Shown: piece after piece, positions 13,408 through 24,599 of the stretch | How positions within the stretch are numbered: position 1 is the stretch's first letter | Layout: each line of letters begins with the position of its first letter | Assembly: GCA_021234155.1 (NCBI GenBank) | Contig: JAJEKV010000006.1 | Coordinates: 10,261,003-10,325,002 of the forward strand | DNA length: 64,000 nt | Source of the DNA: Isoetes taiwanensis | Taxonomy: Eukaryota > Streptophyta > Lycopodiopsida > Isoetales > Isoetaceae | Reading direction: 5' to 3' | Notes under the pieces: model-generated | Told to the model about the DNA's origin: nothing | What the model saw: the letters and a program-made list of their open reading frames with translations, nothing else | Databases searched by the model: none | Made by a program: the position numbers and the translations under genes

Positions 13408-15319
13408 AAGCCAAGATTTTATGGGCAACGCAGCAAGGTCAGATTTGTAAATTCAAATCATTGGATAAACAGAAAATGTGCCCCCCTTCAACCACCCGCG
13501 AAAGGCATGTTATGAAACAGCGTAACTATGTCATCGAAACGCAAACTTAAGTTCATCTGCAGAAAAGAAAGCTGAGCTGCGTTCAATCTACGATTACACT
13601 GCAGAGCTGCAAGATCAAAAGCCCTGTTCTGTCAATTGAACTTAGACTAAACTTAGCATCTGTCATGATAAATTAGGCATGCAGATGTGACATTCCTATG
13701 TATTTTCTACGCCAAATATATTACTTTTACTTCACCTTTTATCAGTTGTCAGTTTTTATCTTTATGGGATGTTTTCAGATGGGATTTGCAGAATATTCCC
13801 TGGATTGTGCCAGATCCATGACCACAAATTTTTGGGTTGCCCCTAAGGGGGCAAACCCTCGTTGGTGTGGGCATGTGGCATATTCCAAGTATATACCAGT
13901 ATATACCCAAAATATGCCGATGACTGCTAAAAACCGATTATTGGCTGTAAATGCTCGGTGGCTTCTATTGCTTAGCAGCTACTCTCGAAACCGGCTAACC
14001 GGAGATGCGATGAATCAGAGGACTTTCAATCAATAATCTTGCTGTCTATAACCTTTGTGATCAGAGCTATAGATCTCCGCCCAAGACTCTTGAGTGCATG
14101 CTGCATGTCATTCCGGCTTATGCTCAATCTGGTAAGCTTAACCAGGCTGTTCAGCTTATCCTACTATGGGTTCACAACCAGTAACATCTTCACCATCTAA
14201 GGTAACTCTTCCCAGTATTCTTTTATTGTGATCTTTGTTATAATAGAGTTGTAGCGTTGCCTTTTGTCTTCCTTCTATTTTAAAGGATCTGGAAATGGCA
14301 AAGAATTCTTCTTATGCGGCAATGATGCAGAGATTTATGGCAATACCAGAGCATGGGAAATCGCTTGAAACCAATTTGCTTTTTCTTTTTTTTTATTTCT
14401 TGAAACATTTTGAACTATGAAAACCCTAGGAAATTGATACTTCTGCTTTGATATCACCTTAGAATTAGCATAGAATTGAAATCTAAGCTTGGTGCCGGCA
14501 GGCTATGGCGCAGATGAAGACTTGCATATTTATTTTGGTATACAAGTCAACCCTAGGCCTATCTCAGAATTCTTTTGCAATTTGAAGCCCTCCAGTTCAA
14601 ATTACAATTCTGATCAAATCGTCAGTGGAAGAACATTAGCAGATCAGCCATGGATGATTCCGATCTTTCAGTTTTTAGATTTAGCACATATATATGCCTC
14701 TCATATGCCTATTGCCTTCGGAAAGCATATGGGTAAGCCAATTCCTCTCTTCCTTGCTTTGCTCTTCCTCTCTTCCTTGTTTTCTCTGTTCTTCATGGTT
14801 TTTTTAGTGAATTATGACGCTTGCTACCTGGACATCTTTTTTTTCTCCTTTTTCTCTTTACTGCAAGTCACAAGAACAAATGAATTTTAGGAATGTGTTG
14901 TTCCTTGACTTCCGAATCTACTTCTGATAGTGTCGTTGCTCCAGTAGAAAACTTGATTTTGAGTCAGGAGAACATGAACTGCTGTCATTGCTTGCCAAGT
15001 GCAGGTACTTTGATCTGACATAAATTCTTCTGTTATGTGTAGTTGGATAGTGGTTCTATGTGTAATGGGATAGTTGTTTTTATGTTGTCTTCAACACTCA
15101 GTCTCATTCCTTTATATTATATTATTATATTGGTCTACTATTTTGACATGATTCAAAGATTGTCTTAAAGTCTGCAACAGCATGGACTGAACTCGTAATA
15201 ATAGAAATTCATTTTCAGATTGTTAATGCTAGTGATGTAAGAAATTGCAAGAATGTTATGACAGATTGATGTGTTTTATGTCAAATCATAGTGTGTCGTT
15301 TATGGCTCTCTAGGACATC

Positions 15320-15850
15320 TTGGTTTTGGACGAGCAATGCACAGCTATAGTTACAGTATCTGTCAAGCAGGGACAACATGACAAGGCCATTCAATGTCTC
15401 AAACAAATGCCAAAAGGGAATGTGGTGGCATGGAATGCAGTACTTGCATCATACGTCAAGATGCCTTCAAAGTCTTTTATGAGATGCCCAGAAGGAGTGT
15501 AAATTCATGGAATACCATGATTGAGACATTTGCAAAATATGAGTATGCCAAAGATGCAAACAAGGCATTTAATCAGATGCAGCTAATAGGCCTTGTTCCT
15601 GATAGTGCTTCATTTACAAGTCGCCTTGCTGCATGCAGTCATGATGGTCTTATGAACAAAGGCTGCTATTGTTTCTGTTTTCACGAGCCAAAGTTATCAT
15701 GTCACGCCAACATTGAGACACTTTAGCTGTGGCATTGATCTTCTTGGATGTGCAGGATCAATCAATAATGGAAAGGCTTTAGTTAACAGCTTACCATTGA
15801 ACGGTGCTATAGTTCTGCTTCAAACATTTGGATTGTTGTACAAGTAGAAC
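15320..15850 (+). pseudogene. PPR (PLS-type) protein fragment
   Basis: Typical plant pentatricopeptide text appears in pieces across frames: 'MPKGNVVAWNAVLASYVK', 'MPRRSVNSWNTMIETFAK', 'PDSASFTSRLAACSHDGL', then 'LLGCAGSINNGKALVNSLP' in another frame. PPR proteins bind organellar RNA; PLS types are often editing factors. Only about three motifs remain, at least two frameshifts are needed to join them, and the protein ends at about 15849 without E or DYW domains. A weaker PPR-like scrap ('AYAQSGKLNQAVQL') lies near 14110-14160. This is a relic, probably moved here with the 4.1-kb block. Confidence 0.8.
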
Positions 15851-15997
15851 AATTGGGCCTTTGCAAGCCCCACAAGTCGCTTTATCTGTGTTTAGTACCA
15901 AATTTGCAGGCAAGATGATAATTCTGATGATTTTGTATCATTATTTAAAGCTTCAGATTTATTAAATTCTGGATTATGCAGAATTAGACCGGACATT

Positions 15998-16418
15998 GGA
16001 AGATATAGTTTGCATATTCTCGTTTATCTTCATTATACGTGAGGAGTTCTAGAGCAATGCTCCATAAGACTATAGCTCTGTTGATGCTACAGTTGAAGAT
16101 CTTTTGCTGTCCTTTTTGGTACAATAAAATTACGTACAGAATGAATGAAAGAAATTCTGCACTGACTTGAACATGCCTATGCCATAACATGGACGGAAGA
16201 CATAGTTTGCATATTCTCGTTTATCTTCATTGTACGTGAGGAGTTCTAGAGCAATGCTCCATAAGCATGGTGTGTAATTGATATTATCTTCCTCTTGCTA
16301 TAGCTCTGTTGATGCTACAGTTGAAGATCTTTTGCTGCCCTTTTTGGTACAATAAAATTACGTACAGAATGAATGAAAGAAATTTTGCACTGACTTGAAC
16401 ATGCCTATGCCATAACAG
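15998..16418. repeat. About 200-bp tandem duplication
   Basis: 15998-16194 and 16195-16418 are near-identical, sharing 'AGTTTGCATATTCTCG' and 'GAAGATCTTTTGCTG'. The second unit has an extra block of about 30 bases around 16266-16297. Confidence 0.9.
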
Positions 16419-16420
16419 AG

Positions 16421-16504
16421 CTTCTCGTAGACAAAGGGTTTAAGAGGTGTTTGTATATGTATCTTCTTGTAGACAAAGGTTTTAAGAGGTGTTTGTGTAT
16501 GTAT
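16421..16504. repeat. 42-bp tandem repeat, two copies
   Basis: Two units starting CTTCTCGTAGACAAAGG and CTTCTTGTAGACAAAGG, each ending TGTATGTAT-like. They directly follow the larger duplication. Confidence 0.85.
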
Positions 16505-16711
16505 GCCCCTACTTTAAGTGACCTTTAGTCTGCAGCAACTTTTAGAAAATGATATTTCAAGTGACCCAGTCTTGCATGCCATAATCAAGCTTCTTATAAG
16601 GGTCTAATATGTAGTAGTAATAGCCTGCTAAAGGCACTCCTATGATATAATGGAAATTAATTGACCATCAAAGGTTGAGACTTCATGTGGTTTATTAGAA
16701 CTGTGCAAATG

Positions 16712-16782
16712 GACAAGATGGGTGTCAAACTCAGGACCTCTTGTTTTGCAAGTCAAGTGCTCTCTACTGAGCTATGGACATT
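16712..16782 (-). other. tRNA-like sequence (tRNA pseudogene or SINE head)
   Basis: Read on the minus strand, this has a D-arm-like 'TAGCTCAGTAGAGAGC', an anticodon-loop-like CTTGCAA and a T-arm-like 'GGTCCTGAGTTTGACACCC' in tRNA order and spacing. The ends do not pair as an acceptor stem, so a working tRNA gene is unlikely. Confidence 0.45.
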
Positions 16783-19050
16783 TCTATCGGATGGGTTTTG
16801 GGTTTTCACTTATAAAAATCATATTGTGCCTATTGTTATGTATTTGAACGATCAATCAGTCTTGAATAGGAATCTGGTACGGAGTCCTATAATATAAGGT
16901 AGCATTTAGTGCGAAACTTATCCTGAATGCAATTGAAGGTAATATAGAAGTGAATCTCAAAGAAGGGATGCTCTTTTATTCTACTAATAGCAAATAAGAT
17001 TGACTTGTACACTCTTCTTGTTTTAGTATCATCTCCTGATATAGAAGCATCAGGAAAAAGTCAAATTGGCCTTATATCTTAGACAACGCAAAACAACTTC
17101 TTTTACTTTGCCACATTCTGTGCAAGATTTAGATTATAAATGTTTAGTTTTCAACACTTTTCTCTTTTAGAAACATCTGTCTTGCAGTATCACGTATTGC
17201 CATTTAATGACCTCTTCAAATGCTTCTAAGACTTCTGAATTAAACGTGGAACATGGACACGTTATTGATATACGATTGAAATAGAGATGAAGTGTTCTTT
17301 TAATGCTAGTTACTTATCATTTATAGGTGCGACACTAGAGACATCTTCTTTAAGATCCAAACTGAGAAACATCTTCTTTAAGACCCAAATTGAGAAGCTG
17401 ATCTAAAGAGCTTTTGCCATTTTCTAGTCTTCCTTATGCGTATTGAGATTTTTCACTCTCATGATTCAAAGATACATTCATTCTCTGAAAGCTGGGCATG
17501 CAAAATATGTTGTCTTAAGATCTTGATTTAACCCATGTCGTTGATTGCCAGGCTTCATACCACAAAGATTAGATTGATATAAACTAGTATACAGGCAATA
17601 ACTATAATTTTGCTCTCACCATTGATTCGTTTCTTTGTCTAAATAACCAGACGTAACTTGGAGCCCAAATAGTTGTTGTTAAGGATTCAAATATCTTCAA
17701 ATTGGTAAGAAACAACAGGAGAATTTGTAATGTGCTAATGTATGTCTTTGCCTAGCATCTGACCCAGAACCACTGAATCCCCCCGAGTTCTTTATGTATA
17801 GACAGAACATATATAGCCAGAGAAGGCTTCCAAATGGAATTTTACTTTGAACTATGATTTAAGCCACTTCATCCTCCGGCCATGGAGGGCAACCCTCCGT
17901 GCGCAGCACCTTGTTTGAACAGAAATCTAAATGCAAGTTCCAATCGTGGAAATGAAAATTAAGAGACTCAATGGTCTATCCCATTTAGCAGATAATTCCC
18001 TCATAATATTTACATCACAATGGTTACAAAACATCAGTAACAAAGCAACCATACAGGCCAAAAGCCATGCTCGGCAGTAAGCCAGGCCGGAGAAATCGAA
18101 CCTCCAGGCCGCAAACGGCCTCACCAGAGCGAACATAATAATACAAATAAAAAACACAGAGCTCTTTGCTCTTTCTTTACATAAAGACGCTTTCATCTTG
18201 CAAAACCAATGAAGGAAAAAGCCCTCTGCTCCATTGGAACTTTCGCTACAAGAAATTCCTTCCAATTGCAAACTCCTTCCTTTCAGCTGAATCCAAAAAC
18301 CGTATGAATCAATGAGCGCATGCATGTTGCTTGCAACCTACAATCACAGAAGACCATTCTTCTCATTCCACTTCCAGGAAAGATGCGAACCTCCAGGCAC
18401 ATTTGTATCACAAGCAAGAAAGCACAAGGAATCTAGAAACAAAAAATTACCCTAGAACATCTGCCAAATTTTTTGGGTCGGCAACAATAAATTTGACCAT
18501 TTTCTATTCTCAAAACGTCATATCCGATATTCTATTCCTAAACTATTAGCTCCAGACCCTACCAAGCCGGAAGGCTGAACAGAACATCAACAAAGGATCA
18601 ACAGAGCTGTGAATAGAGCATGAAGCCCTGCCGGCAGGAAATTCTGTTGCAGCATCAAGAAGCTACAAAGCTCCAGTGAAAGCAAGCTCCAGAAGATTAC
18701 TTTGTCTTTGGTCGCCTTCACAACAGATATGTCGTCTTGGCAACAGCTAAGCCGTCCTAGCCCCGTTAAACCCTCTACCAGGGCATTCCTTAAGGGATTC
18801 AGGGGATTCTTCAGCTTCCGCCTCAGGGCATTCACGGGATTCTTCGGCTTCAGGAAATTCTTCAGCTTCACTACCAAATCGGCTTTAGAGCTCCAAATCT
18901 AAGCTCTGGGCTGAATGATAGAGACCCTGAGTAAGCCTTCTCGCTGTATTTGGCGATTTAGCAGCTCTATCTATGGAAAATTCCATTATATATGGACTGT
19001 TTGTAAGTCCGTATATATCTCAAATGGTAGCTAATGTCTAGAATACATGG

Positions 19051-20130
19051 ATTTGTAAATTCAAATCATTGGATAAACAGAAAATGTGCCTCCCTTCAAC
19101 CACCCGCGAAAGGCATGTTATGAAACAGCGTAACTATGTCATCGAAACGCAAACTTAAGTTCATCTGCAGAAAAGAAAGCTGAGCTGCGTTCAAATCTAC
19201 GATTACACTGCAGAGCTGCGAGATCAAAAGCCCTGTTCTGTCAATTGAACTAGACTAAACTTAGCATCTGTCATGATAAATTAGGCATGCAGATGTGACA
19301 TTCCTATGTATTTTCTACGCCAAATATATTACTTTTACTTCACCTTTTATCAGTTTTTATCTTTATGGGATGTTTTCAGTTGTAGGCCATTGATTTGCAG
19401 AATATTCCCTGGATTGTGCCAGATCCACGACCACAAATTTCAAGTTCCAATCGTGGAAATGAAAATTAAGAGACTCAATGGTCTATCCCATTTAGCAGAT
19501 AATTCCCTCATAAGATTTACATCGGAATGGTTACAAAACATCAGTAACAAAGCAACCACACAGGCCAAAAGCCATGCTCGGCAGTAAGCCAGGCCGGAGG
19601 AATCGAACCTCCAGGACGCAAATGGCCTCACCAGAGCGAACATAATAATACAAATAAAGAACACAGAGCTCTTTGCTCTATCTTTACATAAAGACGCTTT
19701 CATCTTGCAAAACCAATGAAGGAAGAAGCCCTCTGCTCCATTGGAACTTTCGCTACAAGAAATTCCTTCCAATTGCAAACTCCTTCCTTTCACCCGAATC
19801 CAAAAACCTTATGAATCAATGAGCGCATGCATGTTGCTTCTCATTCCACTTCCAGGAAAGATGCGAACCTCCAGGCACATCTGTATCACAAGCAAGAAAG
19901 CACAAGGAATCTAGAAACAAAAAATTACCCTATAACATCTGCCAAACTTTTTGGGTCGGCAACAATAAATTTGACCATTTTCTATTCTCAAATTCGTCAT
20001 ATCCGATATTCTGTTCCTAAACTATTAGCTCCAGACCCTACCAAGCCGGAAGGCTGAACTAAGCCAGAACCCAGGGAGGTAGTCAGAAGCCTGAACAGAA
20101 CATCAACAGAGCATCAACATAGTCGTGAAT
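19051..20130. repeat. Large tandem duplication, copy 2 (left part)
   Basis: Matches 13443-13831 joined to 17934 onward, with scattered substitutions and small indels. It stops at the 5' LTR of the Gypsy element and resumes at 42124 after it. Confidence 0.9.
20126..20130. repeat. Gypsy target-site duplication (left)
   Basis: TGAAT directly before the LTR; the same five bases follow the right LTR at 42124-42128. Confidence 0.9.
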
Positions 20131-21695
20131 TGTGACGTTCCACGTATTTATATAGTATACGTATAAATATACTGACACATCACGCAGTAAGAATACGCCA
20201 CCATGGGGTATGTTAACCTAGGGGGTTGACCTAAAAGGGATTAATTTAGCTATGCTAAATTAATAAGGGGCTAATTAAGGGTCAATTTTCTATAATTAAG
20301 GAATCATTATCTAAGTAATTTAATTAAGCTAATTAAGTTGGGATAATTGATTAATTAGGGGAAAGACACCTAGCCAAACTCGATTGGCCAACAGGAAACT
20401 GCTAATTTGAGCCAGCAAATTGGATCCCAATTCCCATTTGCCCCAAATCGATTTCAAGGAGAGGAGCTGGCTTTGCCCGTGATTGATTGAGGATGGAGAT
20501 GCCACATGACAATGGATCCAGCAGGAATTCGGGTTAGTGGATAGATTAGCTTGACATTCTAGGGCTAGCGCCTCTGTCAGTCTTCTATGGTTGTCTTTGA
20601 TTATGATTAACCCTTGTTGATAGTTATAACTGTTCTCAACTATGGATTATGTTCTGTGATGTACGGATAGATGTATCTTTGGTAGTATCTTTGTTAGCTC
20701 TTCCGTAAAGAGGGGTTTAAGGGGGTAGAGACCTCTCGTGACCTATGTTAGTTAGTATGCTCCTAGTATCTCCCCTAGTACCCGAATAGCAGGCGCGGCA
20801 CGTGTACAAGATCCCACCGGGCTGTGGAATCTATGGTATCATTGAAGCACCAGACAAGGGGCCGTAGTGATGAAGTGTGGGGTGGGGTCTCGCCTGAGCA
20901 TAAAAGGCTACGGGGACTCCTTCAGTGAGCTAGGCCTAATAGCGCCGCTGAACCGGTACGTATGGGTCCGACACTCCCGGTACGGTTATTGTGAGCACCC
21001 CGTACTTTGAGTAGAATTAGGGGAAGTAAATTCCGCACGCGGATGCGGGGGATCGCTGATGCGGCACGCATTCTCTAGCTCACCCATGGATTCACTGCGA
21101 CTCTGGGAAGGGACACTTCCCTGACCTGCCTCATCGGACCGGGGAGATGTAACCCGGAGTAGTCCCGAAGGGTGATGCCTTGGAATTGCGTCTCCGGAAG
21201 GCTACAATGACGCCATAGCTTGATTCAGCTCATCTGCAAAGTGTGCACAGGAGGGGCGGATGGAGTGGACAACCCTAGCCGATGTTCTATGCCAGCCAAC
21301 GCCATGTCAAGATTCTGTCTGCTGTTCTCCTGAGACCTAGCCGTCAGTCGAACCTCATTGGAGTTTGAGCCGGGGTAGAACCTTGGGTTTGGGGAGTTTT
21401 CTCTAGTATTAAATGTATTCCCTCTGTTATTATATGTTGGATGGATGTGCCACCCTTCGTGGTGGTTATTTATGATATGATTATGTTGTATGCTAACTTG
21501 TATTCACGCTTCCGCGACATAGGAGTCCCATCGAAGGCGTGGGCCGAATGACACCTCCGTGTCCTTCACCCGGGCATCTTTCATAGATGGTCCGAAGTTA
21601 GGCGGAGGGCCCCGCCATGGCGAAGTTAGTTGCCTTGGGAGGGAAAGTCCGATGTATACGCCCGTGAGTGCCGTATATGTTAAGGGAGCGTCACA
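20131..21695 (+). repeat. Gypsy 5' LTR
   Basis: 1565 bp, closely matching 40574-42123 over its whole length with small indels. It begins TGTGACGTTCCACG and ends GGGAGCGTCACA. Confidence 0.95.
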
Positions 21696-21696
21696 G

Positions 21697-21709
21697 TGGT
21701 ATCAGAGCC
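21697..21709 (+). promoter_or_regulatory. Primer-binding site, initiator tRNA-Met
   Basis: TGGTATCAGAGCC one base after the 5' LTR, the standard complement of the plant initiator tRNA-Met 3' end. Confidence 0.9.
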
Positions 21710-22142
21710 GTGATTTTGGTTGTCCGAAATCATAGCACTGACCAAATTTCTAACTCGTTAGTTGGGTAGTTAGGTGGGAGTTTAAGCTAGTTGGACTGCT
21801 TAACCTTTCGATGTTTGGTTTTTGTGCTAGGTTGATGTAGTAAATTGTGAGTTTTAGGAAGTTTAGGGCGATTTTGGAGGGAAGAAGTGGTGACTGGAGG
21901 ACCCAAGTTTAGATGGGCCATAACTTTTTGTAGGTAGCTCGGATGAAGGCGAAATTGGTTCCAACAGATCGGGCACATCCCAAATACCCTAGGGGGCACG
22001 TTTCCCGAGGTCGAAATGGCAACACCAAGGCGAAAAGTTCAAAGGATTTCTTTGTCCGGATAGGGTGTTTGTTTCAAGAGTTATTAGCGTATAACGCTAA
22101 TACGCTTCTATATAGTTGCATGATATAAAAATACGCCGGTGT

Positions 22143-22186
<44 letters not shown>

Positions 22187-22428
22187 AGGAAAGTTTTGGA
22201 AAAAAAAAGGGGTTTAGATTCAAATTTGTGCTTCTTTGTAGAAAGTGTGTTTTTGAGACGTCTTCCTGCTGCCATAGCCGCCAGAGTTGAGCTCTCTTGT
22301 CGCCATAGCCGACCTTGCCTGATACCCTGTTGCTACCCTAACCGCCTAGCGCCTCCACCTACAGTCTAGCGCCACCGCCTCAATTTCAAGCCCCACTTCC
22401 TTGCCACTAGTACCCGCTAGTCGCCACC
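21710..22428 (+). other. Gypsy leader region
   Basis: No long conserved frame. It contains a run of about 36 T near 22144-22179, probably a late expansion, then the untranslated stretch before the ATG at 22429. Confidence 0.6.
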
Positions 22429-23603
22429 ATGCCACGTTTCAAACTTACAGTAGACCTCAAGAAGATGAGTGTCTTTTAGCTTTATAGCGTGCTTGTAGAC
22501 CACTTGGGGGACGACCATGACGTCGACGTGGTTCTAGATTTGCTAGTGAAACACTTTACTAAGAACCGCAGGATACCATACCCTATTTTTCACTTTAATG
22601 AGCGGTTCCTTATGAAGCTGAATGCTGCAGACCAACCTTACACTCTTATGGAGCAACCTGATCAAGCTTGGGCCATTGTTAAGTTTTACCCGTTGCCGAG
22701 CCCAGAGGAGGATTCCATAGAGCTTATCCGGACTGAGGCCCAAAGGATTTTGCACCTTGCTAGGGTAGAGGACCTCCAGCAAATAGCTAGTGGCCTCCCA
22801 GAAGAGCGAGTTAGCCGTTTTTATTACCTTGGTAAAGGCCATGTGCTTATGTACAGGGACCATTACAATCTTCCTCCCTTTTACTGGAATGCAGAATTGA
22901 ATAGCTTCATCTTCGATGACGTTCCACAAGAAATAACACAGGACCACATGGACATCATTGAGATTGACATGCAAGCTCGACCGAACCGGTATCATGCGGA
23001 GATTGCACGAAGAACCCAGGTACGCCTGGATAAGGAGGCCCGAAATGCTGAGACCGAGCGGATCCAGAGAGCTGAAGAGGTTGCCCAAATTGTTGTTCCG
23101 GAGAAGGAGGAGAGATGGGGTAACCGAAAGAGGAAGCTTACGAAGCCAACAAGGGGAGGCGTCCATTACAAGACCCGGCTGCAGAAGGATGCCGAGATCG
23201 GCAAGAAAACGTCGGCACAGCGTCGGGAACAGATGGTGCAAAGGGCAAAACACCCCTCGACCGGCGGGAAGACCTTACCATTGCTTAAGCCAGCTGCCAA
23301 GCCGAGGAAGCCCCACAGGTTTCGACCAAGTACCGTAGCTTTGCGCGAGATACGAAAATACCAGAAGACTACGGATACATTGATACGCCGGTTACCTTTC
23401 CAGCGATTGGTTCGATTGCTCAGGAGTACAAGACCGATATGAGGTTCCAGGCTTTTGCTCTACTTGCACTTCAAGAAGCAGCTGAAGCCTACCTCATTGA
23501 GATTCTCAGCGACGCCAACCTGTGCGCCATTCACGCAAAGAGGGTCACCATCATGCCCAAGGACATACATTTGGCGCGACGAATCCGAGGGGATTCCCGT
23601 TAG
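22429..23603 (+). pseudogene. Retrotransposon ORF with a C-terminal histone H3 fold
   Basis: Starts at an ATG in a strong context (GCCACCATG). The N-terminal two thirds is unrecognised: a folded-looking region with '[18 protein letters not shown]', then a Lys/Arg/Glu-rich stretch. From 23257 it becomes histone H3: STGGK as in the H3 tail (residues 10-14), then from 23314 '[18 protein letters not shown]', '[12 protein letters not shown]', 'YKTDMRFQ', '[13 protein letters not shown]', '[18 protein letters not shown]' and '[10 protein letters not shown]'. That covers the alpha-N helix to the C-terminus of H3. Loop 1 has no CENH3-type insertion. Two breaks are seen: a TAG at 22477-22479 and a frameshift near 23420. 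It is the first ORF after the primer site. Nucleosome mimicry or chromatin targeting is inference. Confidence 0.9.
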
Positions 23604-23875
23604 TTAGGTTTTCTTCTTTTTATCTAGTGCGCATTGTAAACATTTTATGTGATATATGTAAATATCTTTCTTTTTGAAAGTTAAGGAGTCAAATATTGTA
23701 TTATTGAGGACTTTTTTTTGTATATATAGATGGGAATTATTAAATAAATAATAATTTTTTAAGACCTAGGAAAACGTGCCAAAAAATTATAAAGTCGCTT
23801 TTTGGCATATTAGGGTTTCATTTTCATTCCTACCTTCAGCGCCTTCCTCCTCCTCCCTTGTTCCTTCCTGCCGCC

Positions 23876-24246
23876 ATGGACCGCCCTACTCTACAACAGT
23901 GGTACCTGGATGGAGAGCATTGGGACCCTGCAGTTCCCTTCGATGCACTTCACCCTCATTTGCTCCAGCAGGTGGATCTCGTCCACAATATGCAAGCGCA
24001 TCCAGACTATGCTAGTTTTCTTCAGTTCTTCCACGAAGAGATTGTGCCTGCATGTGTTTTCAATGAAAAAGACTCGCAGCTCTACCTTGACTTCCACACC
24101 TTGCTGGAAATGTTGGGGGATGATGATCATGCGCGTAATGTTATTAAGGGCATTAGGAGGAGAGGGACTGACCTTCCTATTGTCACTGTAGACCGCGAGC
24201 TCTGTTTTGAGGCTCGTTTTGCACTGGCCATCATCATGGACCAGTA

Positions 24247-24249
<3 letters not shown>
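23876..24249 (+). pseudogene. Gypsy ORF2, 5' part (function unknown)
   Basis: Begins at an ATG in a strong context (GCCGCCATGGACC). It codes for an acidic, aromatic-rich protein ('DRPTLQQWYLDGEHWDPAVP', 'LLEMLGDDDHARNVIKGI') that I do not recognise. The LINE interrupts it after 'IIMDQY'. The frame resumes at 33069, and removing the LINE plus one GTATAT copy keeps the frame open, which supports that this was a real ORF before the insertion. Confidence 0.7.

Positions 24250-24290
<41 letters not shown>
24244..24290. repeat. (ATT)n microsatellite, LINE 3' tail
   Basis: About 14 ATT units. On the minus strand this is an (AAT)n tail following GGGCAATGAT, as at the 3' end of many plant LINEs. Confidence 0.9.
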
Positions 24291-24599
24291 CATTGCCCTG
24301 AGGGGCCTTGAAGGCCAAAGAGCCTGAATACAGACATTATTTTCACAAGGTTCCCAATAGAAATGAACGATGTTCATCTATTGTTTTGATATAACATCCA
24401 ATTTCTTCTAAATCTAATGTAAAGAGGGATTTAAAACTTCCAACATGGATATTGTGTTTTTCTCAAATATCTGCATAAGCTGAGCATGTAGTGAAGACAT
24501 GATCTTCATCTTCTACACAAGCCAAATCGCATAACTTGCAGACTCGATTCTCAATGGGAGTTTTGAGCCATCCGCCCACCGATTTCCGGTTTATGTGAG

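Larger units (their letters stand above)
13832..17933. other. 4.1-kb block present only in duplication copy 1
   Basis: Copy 2 joins 'CCACAAATTT' directly to 'CAAGTTCCAATC' at 19440/19441. In copy 1 these are separated by 4.1 kb. The block contains a PPR pseudogene, local duplications and a tRNA-like stretch. Near its ends lie GC-rich hairpins and a 9-base inverted pair, GGGTTGCCC at 13834-13842 and GGGCAACCC at 17887-17895. No target duplication was found, so insertion into copy 1 and deletion from copy 2 remain both possible. Confidence 0.6.
13443..19050. repeat. Large tandem duplication, copy 1
   Basis: 13443-13831 matches 19051-19440, and 17934-19050 matches 19441-20130 plus 42124-42308. 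The two copies abut at 19050/19051, so this is a direct tandem duplication of roughly 1.5 kb. Copy 1 has two blocks that copy 2 lacks: 13832-17933 (4.1 kb) and about 18673-18928 (0.26 kb). The unit begins 36 bp upstream of the start codon of the minus-strand SLT-domain gene, so it covers that gene's upstream region. A minus-strand open frame of about 120-130 codons exists in both copies, but the differences between copies are mostly amino-acid changing, which argues against selection on it. Confidence 0.9.

Noticed and set aside
13832-17933. The 4.1-kb block as a Helitron or as an intron lost from copy 2
   Set aside because: No TC...CTRR ends, and the borders do not fit GT-AG in either direction.
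18060-18120. A T-arm-like GAGGTTCGATT(C/T)CTCC on the minus strand, also near 19600
   Set aside because: No matching D-arm, anticodon arm or acceptor stem could be placed, so it is not a tRNA gene.
17927-18325. A minus-strand open frame of about 130 codons repeated in both copies of the tandem duplication (also 19440-19793)
   Set aside because: Most differences between the copies change amino acids, there is no recognisable domain, and the frame follows simply from the DNA duplication.
22543-23253. A 236-codon minus-strand frame opposite the H3-fold ORF
   Set aside because: It is an antisense shadow of the plus-strand ORF, which has clear protein similarity.
23314-23603. The Gypsy H3 fold as a centromeric H3 (CENH3)
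   Set aside because: Loop 1 has no insertion and reads YKTDMRFQ as in canonical H3. The segment looks like a diverged canonical H3, not CENH3.
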